Assembly (NCBI GenBank): GCA_036381835.1
Contig: DASVCA010000047.1
Coordinates: forward strand, 1 to 64,000
Direction of reading: 5' to 3'
DNA length: 64,000 nt
Source of the DNA: DASULK01 sp036381835
Lineage (GTDB): Bacteria; Actinomycetota; Actinomycetes; Mycobacteriales; Micromonosporaceae
The notes under the pieces are model-generated. The model did not search any database, was not told where the DNA came from, and worked only from the letters and a program-made list of their open reading frames with translations. The position numbers and the translations under genes were made by a program. The first letter of the stretch is position 1, and each line of letters begins with the position of its first letter. This document shows, piece after piece, positions 8,434-16,769 of this stretch.

Positions 8434-9282
8434 TCAGGTCACGGTGCCGACCAGGTGGGGCTTGCCGGACCGGGCGTCGTGCAACGCGAACGACCATTGC
8501 GGACGGGCGGCGAACGCTACCGTGGCGGGCAGCAGAATCGGAAGCTTGAACGCGACCTGGACGGTGTACGCGTCGGGTAACCGTCCCTCCAGGGTGGCCA
8601 GACAACGGGCCTTGCTCCACATGCCGTGCGCGATCGGACGGGGAAAGCCGAACAATCGCGCCCCAAGCCGGGAGGTATGAATGGGGTTCCGGTCACCGGA
8701 GACGCGGGCGTAGTCGGTACCGACGCGTCGCCCCAACCGCCACTGGGCGGTCGGACGCGGCGGTGTCGGTCGCTCCTTCGCCCGGTCGCCGCGCTCGCCC
8801 CCGGACCGCTCGCGGCTCAGGTACGTCGACACGCCGTGCCATACCTCCGCACCGTCGATCGAGGCGGTAGCCACCAGGTCCACCTGTCGGCCCCGGTCGT
8901 GGTCACGCAGGTCGCGGGCGCTGACCGTCAGGTCGAGGGTCTCGCCGGCGTCGATCGGTCGGACCTGGGTGATCCGGTTCGCCACGTGCACCAGCCCGAC
9001 CGGCGGTAGCGGGAAATCCGGTGCCGTCATCAGCCGCATGGCCAGCGGGAACGCCAGGATGTGCGGGTAGGTGGCCGGCAGCGTGTCGCGGAGGGGGAAC
9101 CCGCACACCCGGCTGTACTCGGCCAGGTGTCGGCGGTCGACGGTGATCCCGCGCAGCATGAGCTCGAGGTCGGGCAGCGTGTCCGACCGGCCGACCTTGC
9201 GCAGCCCGGGCACCGCCCCGAGGGCGGCCCTCCGGTACAGCGCCGCGGTCGAGGGCATCTCCCGCAGTTCTACGACCGGCAT
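8434..9282 (-). CDS. htdX: MaoC-family 3-hydroxyacyl-thioester dehydratase (HtdX-like)
   Basis: A 282-residue double-hotdog dehydratase/hydratase that would dehydrate (R)-3-hydroxyacyl thioesters. The catalytic hydratase-2 motif is in the C-terminal hotdog: SGDRNPIH, followed by a PIAHGMWSKA stretch. The N-terminal hotdog is degenerate, as is usual for this family. The ATG at 9282 is used because it falls 1 bp after the fabG4 stop (9284), giving an operon; the longer frame overlaps fabG4. Mycobacterial htdX (Rv0241c) also follows fabG4 (Rv0242c), with fadA2 adjacent, so this is a conserved actinobacterial fatty-acid set. Confidence 0.85.
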   Translation of the reverse strand: MPVVELREMPSTAALYRRAALGAVPGLRKVGRSDTLPDLELMLRGITVDRRHLAEYSRVCGFPLRDTLPATYPHILAFPLAMRLMTAPDFPLPPVGLVHVANRITQVRPIDAGETLDLTVSARDLRDHDRGRQVDLVATASIDGAEVWHGVSTYLSRERSGGERGDRAKERPTPPRPTAQWRLGRRVGTDYARVSGDRNPIHTSRLGARLFGFPRPIAHGMWSKARCLATLEGRLPDAYTVQVAFKLPILLPATVAFAARPQWSFALHDARSGKPHLVGTVT

Positions 9283-9283
9283 C

Positions 9284-10642
9284 TCACGCCCCCAGCAGAC
9301 TCTGTCCGCAGACCCGGACCACGTTGCCCGTGACGCCGGCGGAGGCCGGTGAGGCGAGCCAGGCGATGGTCTCGGCCACGTCAACCGGCAGGCCGCCCTG
9401 CGCCATGCTGTTCATCCGTCGACCCGCTTCACGCAACATCATCGGCATCTTCGCGGTCATCCTCGTCTCGATGAAGCCGGGTGCCACCGCGTTGACGGTG
9501 ATGTGCTGTGCGGCCAGCACCGGTGCCATGGCCTGCACCAGGCCGATCACCCCGGCTTTGGAGGTGGCGTAGTTGGTCTGGCCACGGTTGCCGGCGATCG
9601 CGGCCATCGACGAGACGCCGACCAAACGCCCGCCCTCCGGGATCAGCCCGCGCTCCAGCAGTACGTCGTTGATCCGTTCCTGACTGGAGAGGTTGATGTC
9701 CAGCACACTGTCCCAGCCGGCGGCGTCCATCTTGGCGATCGTCCGGTCCCGAGTGATCCCGGCGTTGTGCACCACGATGTCGATCCGGCCGTGCCGTTCG
9801 GCGATGTGGTCGGCCAGCCGTTGCGGCGCGTCCGCCGCGGTCAGGTCGAGCTGCACGGCGGTCCCGCTGATCGAGTTGGCGACGGCGGCGAGCGCGTCAC
9901 CGGCGCCGGGCACGTCGAGCACGATGACGTGCGCACCGTCGCGGGTCAGCACCCGCGCGGTCTCGGCGCCGATGCCCCGGGCGGCACCGGTGACCAGCGC
10001 GATCTTGCCGGTCAGGGGGCGGTCCCAGTCCACTTCGACCGCCGGGGCGGCACCGACTCGGATCACCTGCCCCGAGACGTACGCCGACTTGCCGGACAGT
10101 AGGAAGCGCAGCGTGGACTCCACCGCGGACTCCCCACCCGGGGCGACGTACACCAGCTGCGCGGTTATGCCGCGTCCGAACTCCTTGCCGATGCTGCGCG
10201 TCAGGCCCTCCAACGCCCGTTGTGCGGTGGCCGCGCGGGGCGAGTCGCACGCCTCGGGCGGCGTGCCGAGCACGATCACCCGGCCGCTGGGGTAGACCGC
10301 CCGGGCCTGGGGATGGAAGAAGTCGTAGAGGGCGCGCAGGCCGGTGGAGTCGGCGATGCCGGTCGCGTCGAAGATCAAAGCGGCGTTCACCGGGGTCCGC
10401 CCGGTGGTGGGGTCGGGCACCGCGGCTGTGGGATCACGCAGTTCGACTCCGGCAGCCTGAAGCACCTTGGCGATGGGTTCGCGCAGTCGACCCCCGGGTG
10501 CGGCATCGAGCAGCACCGGGCCTGGGACGAGGGGATCGCCGGGCCGGTAGCGGCGCAGCCGCGGCGGATTCGGCAGACCGAGCCGCTTGACCAGCGCCCG
10601 GCCCGCAGTGGAGTTGGCGAAGCTCGCGTACCTGTCACCCAT
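9284..10642 (-). CDS. fabG4: 3-oxoacyl-thioester reductase, two-Rossmann FabG4 type
   Basis: A 452-residue long-form FabG (housekeeping FabG is about 250). The N-terminal half is a degenerate flavodoxin/Rossmann-like domain. The C-terminal half is an active SDR, with TGAARGIGAETAR near residues 218-230, NAGI near 293, a catalytic serine in VSSM, and YATSKAG near 358. It reduces 3-oxoacyl-CoA or -ACP; the mycobacterial homologue prefers NADH. It is the first gene of a leftward fabG4-htdX operon and divergent from fadA2 over 56 bp that contain a palindromic operator, so thiolase and reductase are probably co-regulated. Confidence 0.88.
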   Translation of the reverse strand: MGDRYASFANSTAGRALVKRLGLPNPPRLRRYRPGDPLVPGPVLLDAAPGGRLREPIAKVLQAAGVELRDPTAAVPDPTTGRTPVNAALIFDATGIADSTGLRALYDFFHPQARAVYPSGRVIVLGTPPEACDSPRAATAQRALEGLTRSIGKEFGRGITAQLVYVAPGGESAVESTLRFLLSGKSAYVSGQVIRVGAAPAVEVDWDRPLTGKIALVTGAARGIGAETARVLTRDGAHVIVLDVPGAGDALAAVANSISGTAVQLDLTAADAPQRLADHIAERHGRIDIVVHNAGITRDRTIAKMDAAGWDSVLDINLSSQERINDVLLERGLIPEGGRLVGVSSMAAIAGNRGQTNYATSKAGVIGLVQAMAPVLAAQHITVNAVAPGFIETRMTAKMPMMLREAGRRMNSMAQGGLPVDVAETIAWLASPASAGVTGNVVRVCGQSLLGA

Positions 10643-10647
10643 AGGCG

Positions 10648-10669
10648 TAGCCTACTGGCGGGTAGGTTA
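10648..10669. promoter_or_regulatory. palindromic operator between fabG4 and fadA2
   Basis: A 22-bp near-perfect palindrome of form TA-n-CCTAC-N6-GTAGG-n-TA occupies the centre of the 56-bp divergent gap. Its position over both presumptive promoters suggests a TetR- or GntR-type fatty-acid regulator controlling both directions. The cognate regulator is not in the window. Confidence 0.5.
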
Positions 10670-10698
10670 GACGCAAAGCCCATCGTGAAGGAGGCGTC

Positions 10699-11991
10699 GT
10701 GCAAAGCATCCGACGGGTAGCGATCATCGGCGGGAACCGGATCCCGTTCGCCCGGTCCAACGGACCCTACGCCCGCGCCTCCAACCAGGACATGCTCACC
10801 GCCGCGCTCGACGGCCTGGTCGCCCGTTTCGGGCTCGCCGGGCAGCGGATGGGCGAGGTGGTGGCCGGGGCCGTGCTCAAGCACAGCCGTGACTACAACC
10901 TGACCCGCGAGGCGGTGCTCGGGTCGCGGCTCGACCCCCGCACCCCGACGTACGACATCCAGCAGGCCTGCGGCACCGGTCTGGAGGCCGTGATCCTGGT
11001 TGCCAACAAGATCGCGCTCGGACAGATCGAGGTCGGCATCGCCGGCGGGGTGGACAGCACCTCGGACGCGCCGCTGGCGCTGAACGAGGAGATGCGGCGG
11101 ATCCTGCTCGAGATCAACGCGGCGAAGACGGTCGGGGCGCGGCTGAAGGCGGCGGCGAAGCTGCGCCCGGCCCATCCGTTCAAGCCGGACATCCCTCGCA
11201 ACGCCGAGCCGCGTACCGGGCTGTCGATGGGGGAGCACGCCGCGATCACCGCGCTGCGCTGGGGTATCGACCGGCTTTCCCAGGATGAGCTCGCGCTCGC
11301 CTCGCACCAGCGGCTCGCCGCGGCGTACCAGCGGGGGTTCTTCGATGATCTGCTCACCCCCTATCTGGGGCTCACCCGGGACCAGAACCTGCGGCCCGAT
11401 ACCTCGCTGGAGAAACTTGCCCGGCTCAAGCCGGTCTTCGGCACCCGAGGCCCCGACGGGGACAAGGCGACCATGACGGCGGGCAACTCGTCGCCGTTGA
11501 GCGACGGGGCCGCGACGGTGCTGCTCGCCTCTGAGGAGTGGGCGGCGGCGCACAAACTCCCGGTCCTCGCCTACTTCTCCTTCTCCGAGGTCGCCGCGGT
11601 GGACTTCGTGCACGGTGAGGAGGGACTGCTCATGGCCCCGGTGTACGCGGTGCCGAAGCTGCTCGCCAGGGCCGGGCTGACGCTGCAGGACTTCGATTTC
11701 TACGAGATCCACGAGGCGTTCGCCGCACAGGTGCTGGCGACGCTCGCGGCCTGGGAGTCGGCGGAGTTCTGCAAGGAGAGGCTCGGCCTCGACGCTCCGC
11801 TCGGACCGATCGATCGCGAAAAACTGAACGTCACCGGTTCGTCACTCGCGGTCGGTCATCCGTTCGCTGCGACCGGAGCGAGAATCGTCGCCACCTTGGC
11901 GAAGCTTCTGGCGGAGAAGGGCTCGGGTCGCGGCCTGATCTCGATCTGCGCCGCGGGTGGCCAAGGCGTCACCGCCATTCTGGAGCGCTGA
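10699..11991 (+). CDS. fadA2: acetyl-CoA acyltransferase (thiolase), FadA2-like
   Basis: A 430-residue thiolase that catalyses CoA-dependent cleavage (or the reverse condensation) of 3-oxoacyl-CoA. The nucleophilic cysteine is C91 in QQACGTGLEA. The C-terminal HEAFAAQ, GHPFAATGAR and CAAGGQG motifs supply the catalytic His and the second Cys. GTG start with ribosome site AAGGAGG at 10688-10694. The upstream neighbours fabG4 and htdX are divergent, as in the fadA2 region of mycobacteria. The role is fatty-acid oxidation or short-chain acyl-CoA turnover. Confidence 0.9.
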   Translation: MQSIRRVAIIGGNRIPFARSNGPYARASNQDMLTAALDGLVARFGLAGQRMGEVVAGAVLKHSRDYNLTREAVLGSRLDPRTPTYDIQQACGTGLEAVILVANKIALGQIEVGIAGGVDSTSDAPLALNEEMRRILLEINAAKTVGARLKAAAKLRPAHPFKPDIPRNAEPRTGLSMGEHAAITALRWGIDRLSQDELALASHQRLAAAYQRGFFDDLLTPYLGLTRDQNLRPDTSLEKLARLKPVFGTRGPDGDKATMTAGNSSPLSDGAATVLLASEEWAAAHKLPVLAYFSFSEVAAVDFVHGEEGLLMAPVYAVPKLLARAGLTLQDFDFYEIHEAFAAQVLATLAAWESAEFCKERLGLDAPLGPIDREKLNVTGSSLAVGHPFAATGARIVATLAKLLAEKGSGRGLISICAAGGQGVTAILER

Positions 11992-12014
11992 CCCGACCAC
12001 CGCCCGATGGTGGC

Positions 12015-12061
12015 CCCACCACACTTCCGGCTCGACATTTGAGAGTCGGAAGTGCGGTGGG
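12015..12061 (+). terminator. terminator-like hairpin after fadA2
   Basis: CCCACC (12015-12020) pairs with GGTGGG (12056-12061), and ACTTCCG (12023-12029) pairs with CGGAAGT (12047-12053), with a 2x2 interior mismatch and a 17-nt loop. It starts 24 nt after the fadA2 stop. No T-run follows, which is common for actinobacterial terminators. Confidence 0.6.
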
Positions 12062-12294
12062 TTGCATACCGCTTGCCCGATCTGTCGCCAGCCGGGGCGA
12101 TCCGCGCCAACTCGCCGTCACCCGGCGGCGACAGAATGCCGAGCTGTCCATGAACGACATGGTTGTCTGAGCACCATTGGAAGTTCTCTGATTCACCGGT
12201 GGCGATAGCGCCGCCGGCGTCGTTGGTGTCGCCGCCACCGTCCTGCGGTGTCGAAGTGTGCTCCGCGCCCCTGGTACGCGTAGGGCTCCCTCCC

Positions 12295-12300
12295 TAGCAT
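12295..12300 (+). promoter_or_regulatory. possible -10 element of the IS701-like gene
   Basis: TAGCAT within CCCTAGCATCGAGG, about 50 nt before the GTG at 12351. The identical 14-nt block recurs at 35825-35838 ahead of the ABC-F gene. No good -35 is seen in either place. Confidence 0.3.
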
Positions 12301-12350
12301 CGAGGAATCCGGCCGTTAACGGCAATCGATCCCCAAAAGAGGAGAGATCC

Positions 12351-13712
12351 GTGAATGCTGTCGCTTATCGCCGGCACAATGCTTCGGCAAATAGCGAAGC
12401 TTGGCGGTCCTGGCCCGCGTACGACGCGCTGCTGAACGATATGTGCACGGCACTGTTCACATCGCTGCCACGAATAGATCAACGCAGACGAGCTGCGGAC
12501 TACATTCGTGGATTGCTCCAGGTCCAGGGGCGGAAATCAATACGGAACATCGCTTCACTCGTCGGCGGGTCCGCGGCGGAGCAGAAACTTCACCATTTCA
12601 TCAGCGACTCGACCTGGGATTGGACGCCGGTACGACAGGAGTTGGCCCGGTGGCTGGCCGGTACCGTTTCACCGGATGCCTGGGTAGTTCGCCCGATGAT
12701 CATTCCCAAGACGGGGGAGAACTGCGTCGGCGTAGAGCGATGCTTCCTCCCGTCGGTCGGACACGTCCTCAACGTCCAGCGCGCAGTCGGCGTCTGGGCG
12801 GCCAGTTCCGACTTCGCCGGCCCCGTCAACTGGCGGCTGCACCTGTCTCGAAACTGGACCGAGGACCGTGAGCGCCGCAGTCAGGCCGGCATACCGGATC
12901 GAATTGCGGCCGAATCGCTCGGCGACGGCGCGATCGAGGTCTACCTGGAGATGGCGAGAAACTGGCAGATCCCGACCCGCCCCGTCGTGCTGGACGTCGG
13001 CGAGACGGATGTGGCAGCCGCGTTCGACCGGCTGGCAAGCGTCGGAACCCCGCTGCTCATGCGGATCACGGGCGCCCAGCGGTTGTCCCCGAGGGAGCCA
13101 GGACTGATCGGCACCAGAACCGAGCCCCTGCCCGCCGAGCAGATCATGCGGGTCACACGGGAGCTGAGGCGTCCGGTCATCTGGGGCGATGACCAACTCG
13201 GTTCCGGGGCGCGGACGGCGAGGTTCGGCCAGGTTGCGACGGTCCGAGTGGGGCTACCCGCGGCATCCGCCCGGTCCGGGAGTACGACCCGCAACCGGGA
13301 GTTGTTGCTGCTCGGCTTCACCGTCGATGGTCGCCCCTGGCCGGTCGAGTTATGGCTCACCGATCTGACGACGACGCATCCCGCCGAGCTGGTGCGGCTC
13401 ACGCGCCTCGGCGACCGGGTGAAGCGGGATTTTCAGCAGGTCGCCGATCGGGTGGGAATGCGCGACTTCGCGGGGCGGTCATTTACGGGATGGCATCGGC
13501 ACGTCACATTGTCGTCCGTCGCACACGCGATCGCCGAGTTGCTCAGCTGCCCGGATCCAGACACGAGGACATTCCTGCCGGCTCTGACGCGTCCTCAGCC
13601 GTCGGCGGCCGGCGTTCCCGCAAAATATGTGCGATCCGTAGCAGGCGGAGGGCGAGTTGAATCTCCAGCGCCCGCTGCGGCTCCCGCCACTCGGGCCCCA
13701 ACAGGTCGCTGA
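12351..13712 (+). CDS. domesticated IS701-type transposase-like protein, probable cluster regulator
   Basis: A 453-residue protein with the fold and landmarks of IS701-family DDE transposases: the N-terminal region with LLQVQGRKSIRNIASLVGG, then VGVERC, VNWRLHL, ERRSQAGIPD, and the C-terminal DFAGRSFTGWHRHVTL. The catalytic acids are mostly gone. The usual first DD is RP (residues 114-115), and the late Glu of the 'YxELKQE' region is replaced in 'DFQQVADRVGM'. Only the DVGE aspartate remains. No terminal inverted repeats flank it. GTG start with AAGAGGAGAG upstream. Such dead transposases recur in actinomycete secondary-metabolite clusters, so a DNA-binding regulatory role is inferred. Its 3' end overlaps the convergent regulator gene by 170 bp. 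Confidence 0.7.
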   Translation: MNAVAYRRHNASANSEAWRSWPAYDALLNDMCTALFTSLPRIDQRRRAADYIRGLLQVQGRKSIRNIASLVGGSAAEQKLHHFISDSTWDWTPVRQELARWLAGTVSPDAWVVRPMIIPKTGENCVGVERCFLPSVGHVLNVQRAVGVWAASSDFAGPVNWRLHLSRNWTEDRERRSQAGIPDRIAAESLGDGAIEVYLEMARNWQIPTRPVVLDVGETDVAAAFDRLASVGTPLLMRITGAQRLSPREPGLIGTRTEPLPAEQIMRVTRELRRPVIWGDDQLGSGARTARFGQVATVRVGLPAASARSGSTTRNRELLLLGFTVDGRPWPVELWLTDLTTTHPAELVRLTRLGDRVKRDFQQVADRVGMRDFAGRSFTGWHRHVTLSSVAHAIAELLSCPDPDTRTFLPALTRPQPSAAGVPAKYVRSVAGGGRVESPAPAAAPATRAPTGR

Positions 13713-15483
13713 TCTGCTTCAGCCTTCTGGCGACCGTGTTCGGGTGAACATGTAGTCTCCGTGCCGCGTGCATCGGGCTGCCACCGGTCTCGAAATATGT
13801 CTCCGCTGTTCGCGTGAGGTCGGTGAAGTGCTCGCGGTCGTGCTGCAGCAGGGGTCCGATGACCGACTCGATGAAACCCTCGACGTTCCGGTCATCGGAC
13901 AGCAGCATTCCGCTGAACCCGAGTTCCCGAACCGAGGCGGCGCGCCCCGTGGCACCGAGTGCGGTCATCGCACCGAGGCACCGCTTCGCCTCCTCGTACC
14001 CGCGCAGTACCGACGCGGGCTCGTTCACGGGGCCGGCGGCACCGACGGTGACCCGGTGCTCCAGCAGCGGGGAGAGCTCGTCCGCGACCGCCTGTGCCGC
14101 CTGTCCCGCGTCCGTGCCGGGGAGCAACAGCACCACGCAGCCGTCCCGCATCGTCATGAGGCCGCCGAGACGGTGGGCGTACGACCTGGCCCAGGTGCAG
14201 ACCCGGACCTGGGCACCGTCCTCCGGCCGGGCCAGGACGACCACGTACGACTTGTTGAGATCGACGCCGATCCGGCGGGCGCGCTGCGCCAGTTGCTGGC
14301 TCGGCCGCAGCGGTCGCGTCAGCAGATCCGTCAACAGTTCCTCGCGTAGTTGCCCCTGTTCGAGGGTGCTCTGGGCATGAAGGCGCAGCAGCACCGCGGT
14401 CGTCTGGGCGACCAGGCGTAGCAGCCTCCGTTGCCGGTCAGCGATCGGGTTGTGCGAGCGCAGCAGCACGAAGCCCAGGGATTCGTTGTTCGCGATGACC
14501 GGCGCGACCAGCAGGTGTTCGCCCACCTGCACGGTCTGTCGTGCCGCCTGGGCCTCCATGTGGGCGCAGATCACGGGGCCCGCCTCGTGATCGGGCATGG
14601 CGGCGGCACTGGCGAGCACCGTCCCGTCGGGCGCGATGATGCGAAGGGCTCCGCCCAGCTGCCTACCCGCCGCTTCGGCGAGCTCGGTCAGATCGCCGCC
14701 GTTGAGGACGAGTTCGATCAAGTTGTGCTGAATGTCGCTGAACTGCCGTGCGTCATCCAGCTCGGCCTTCACCTGAGACATCTGTTCTTCTAGTACCGAC
14801 GCCTTCGTTGCCGTCTGCTCGAGCAGTTGTGCGTGCCCGAGCGCCGCACCACAGAAATCTGCCAGCGAGTTCATGAGCGCCAGTTCGCTCGCGGTGAAGC
14901 AGCGGGCGCTGCGTCCCGCGACGAAAAGCACGCCCATCGGCTGACGGTTGTAGGCCAACGGCACCGCGATCAGCGCCCGCAGCCCTTCGGCTCGGACCAG
15001 CTCGTCCATCGCCTCGTCGCGCCGCAACCTGTCGTCGCTGAAGTAGTCGGGGGTCCAGGCGGGCGCCGAGGTGGTCAGCACCCGGTGGCTCACGCCGTCG
15101 GTGGCGGAGAGCCGGAGTCCGGTGGCTACCGCGGAGATGTGGCCATGGGCGGCGCATACCCGCAGGAAGCCGTCTTCGGCGGGCAGGGCGATGTAGGAGA
15201 CGTCCAGGCCCAGCAGGAGCCGGGCACGCCGAGCGATGGTCTCCAACAGTGCGTCGAAGCTCCGTGGCTCGGCCAACGCGCGCGCGGTGTCGATCAAGGC
15301 ACTGAGGCTCGCCTCGCTCTGATGACAGTGCGTCAACTGGCCGTTGACGCTCAGACGTAGGTGCTTGGCGTGTTCCAGGGCAGCGATCCTCATCTGTCGG
15401 GCATCGTGCTGTTGACCAGTAGTGACCGCCTCAGGGGCGAGAGGCGTCTGGTTGGCTACCGAATTAGTTAATAGATACGTCAT
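13543..15483 (-). CDS. GAF-PucR/CdaR-family transcriptional regulator
   Basis: A 646-residue regulator: an N-terminal GAF domain (about 60-215), a coiled-coil linker, a second sensor-like region, a degenerate GGDEF-like segment, and a C-terminal PucR helix-turn-helix (AARRLHVHPNTVARRLKQIS). Proteins of this class activate adjacent catabolic or biosynthetic genes in response to a small ligand. The start at 15483 is chosen because ATG overlaps the stop of the upstream monooxygenase (ATGA, 15480-15483), a strong coupling signal; no Shine-Dalgarno is seen for any other start. It is the last gene of the leftward operon and so probably a cluster regulator that rises with its target enzyme. Confidence 0.85.
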   Translation of the reverse strand: MTYLLTNSVANQTPLAPEAVTTGQQHDARQMRIAALEHAKHLRLSVNGQLTHCHQSEASLSALIDTARALAEPRSFDALLETIARRARLLLGLDVSYIALPAEDGFLRVCAAHGHISAVATGLRLSATDGVSHRVLTTSAPAWTPDYFSDDRLRRDEAMDELVRAEGLRALIAVPLAYNRQPMGVLFVAGRSARCFTASELALMNSLADFCGAALGHAQLLEQTATKASVLEEQMSQVKAELDDARQFSDIQHNLIELVLNGGDLTELAEAAGRQLGGALRIIAPDGTVLASAAAMPDHEAGPVICAHMEAQAARQTVQVGEHLLVAPVIANNESLGFVLLRSHNPIADRQRRLLRLVAQTTAVLLRLHAQSTLEQGQLREELLTDLLTRPLRPSQQLAQRARRIGVDLNKSYVVVLARPEDGAQVRVCTWARSYAHRLGGLMTMRDGCVVLLLPGTDAGQAAQAVADELSPLLEHRVTVGAAGPVNEPASVLRGYEEAKRCLGAMTALGATGRAASVRELGFSGMLLSDDRNVEGFIESVIGPLLQHDREHFTDLTRTAETYFETGGSPMHAARRLHVHPNTVARRLKQISDLLGPEWREPQRALEIQLALRLLRIAHILRERRPPTAEDASEPAGMSSCLDPGS

Positions 15484-16757
15484 GTTATTCGGTCGATATG
15501 TCCAACGCACCTGTTCGATTGCGCCGGATCCGCTACGTATGCGTAGTATGGTTCATCGACGACATATGAGTGAATTGTGGGGTCGAGCGGTACCCGTTGG
15601 TCGTGCAGCCATGCCACATGGTCGTGCAGTTGGGTCGGTGACAGCGCCGCCAACATCTGGTTCCTGGCTTTCGCCGCTGCACCCGCCGGATGCCACAAGC
15701 GAATACTCTCCCGAGCAAGCAGTTGAATCCGGGCGGTCCGTTCCCGCCGCTCGGCATTGTATTTTTCGAAGCACTGGGCGAACCCGTCGTCCACACCGTC
15801 CATCAGCTCGCCGAGCAACACCGCGTCCTCGATCGCCTGACAAGCGCCCTGCGCCGCGTAGTGCAGCATCGGATGGGCGGCGTCGCCGAGCAGGACGACG
15901 CGACCGTCGGTCCAGTTCGCGACCGGATCCCGGTCGACGAGCATCCACGTCTTCCAGCCATCACCCAACTCGAGCAACCGCCGCGGGATCTCGCCCATCA
16001 CCGCGAACTCGTGCCGTACCCGCGCGCGCTCCACCGGCACGCCGGCGAACGCCTCGGTGCCGCCATCATCCTTGCTGGCCGCCAGGTTCAGGTACCTGCC
16101 GCCGCCGATCGGGTAGTGCACGAAGTGGCAGTTCGGCCCGGCCCACCAGGTCACGGACCGCAGGAAGCGCAGCTCCTCGGGCACCTTCTCCATCGGGATC
16201 ACCGACCGGTAGACGGTGATGCCCGACACCCGTGGTTCGCCGTCGCCGATGAGCTGGCGACGGATCGTCGAGTGGATACCGTCGGCGCCGATCAACGCGG
16301 CCCCGGTGATCCGCTCGCCCGTGCTGAGCACGGCGGTCGCGCTCTTCGCATCCTGTACGTAGCCGGTCACCGCGCAGCCGCTGCGCAACTCGATCGATGC
16401 CCAGCCGCGACATGCCTCCAACAAGACCTGGTGAAGATCGGCGCGGTGTACGACCACGTAGGGATTGCCGAACCGGCGCTGGTACTCCTCGGTCAACGGC
16501 AGGCTGACCACGTGCTCGCCGGTGACGCCGTCCATGAACCGCAGTTCGTCCATGCGTACCGAGCAGGCCCGGACCGGATCCCCGACCCCGAGCTGGTCGA
16601 GCGCGTGCAGCCCGTTCGGCGCGATCTGAATACCGGCACCGATCTCGGCGAATCGGTCGGCCCGTTCCAGGACCACGACGCGATGTCCTCGTCGGGCGAT
16701 GCTCAGCGCCGTGGCCAAACCGCCGATGCCTCCGCCGACCACGATTACCCTTGACAT
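15480..16757 (-). CDS. FAD-dependent aromatic monooxygenase, salicylate 1-hydroxylase type
   Basis: A 425-residue class A flavoprotein monooxygenase. The FAD-binding GGGIGGLATALSIARRG is at residues 8-24, the LIGADGIHSTIR (DG) motif near 165, and VVLLGDAAHPMLHYAAQGA (GD motif) near 290. The sequence resembles the salicylate / 3-hydroxybenzoate hydroxylase group, which hydroxylate or oxidatively decarboxylate ortho-substituted benzoates. In this cluster a 3-hydroxyanthranilate-derived acid is a plausible substrate, giving an aminohydroquinone. The gene follows an adenylating-enzyme gene by 12 bp and is coupled to the downstream regulator. Confidence 0.85.
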   Translation of the reverse strand: MSRVIVVGGGIGGLATALSIARRGHRVVVLERADRFAEIGAGIQIAPNGLHALDQLGVGDPVRACSVRMDELRFMDGVTGEHVVSLPLTEEYQRRFGNPYVVVHRADLHQVLLEACRGWASIELRSGCAVTGYVQDAKSATAVLSTGERITGAALIGADGIHSTIRRQLIGDGEPRVSGITVYRSVIPMEKVPEELRFLRSVTWWAGPNCHFVHYPIGGGRYLNLAASKDDGGTEAFAGVPVERARVRHEFAVMGEIPRRLLELGDGWKTWMLVDRDPVANWTDGRVVLLGDAAHPMLHYAAQGACQAIEDAVLLGELMDGVDDGFAQCFEKYNAERRERTARIQLLARESIRLWHPAGAAAKARNQMLAALSPTQLHDHVAWLHDQRVPLDPTIHSYVVDEPYYAYVADPAQSNRCVGHIDRIT

Positions 16758-16769
16758 CTGCTCCGCCCC

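Larger units (their letters stand above)
11992..12350. other. intergenic region between fadA2 and the BGC
   Basis: This 359-bp stretch without a gene holds a terminator-like hairpin at 12015-12061 and a possible promoter near 12295. It is less GC-rich near 12170. No ORF with coding character and no insertion-sequence end repeats were found. It marks the left edge of the biosynthetic cluster. Confidence 0.6.

Noticed and set aside
12351..13712. Intact insertion sequence
   Set aside because: No terminal inverted repeats or target duplication were seen, and two of the three catalytic acids are replaced.
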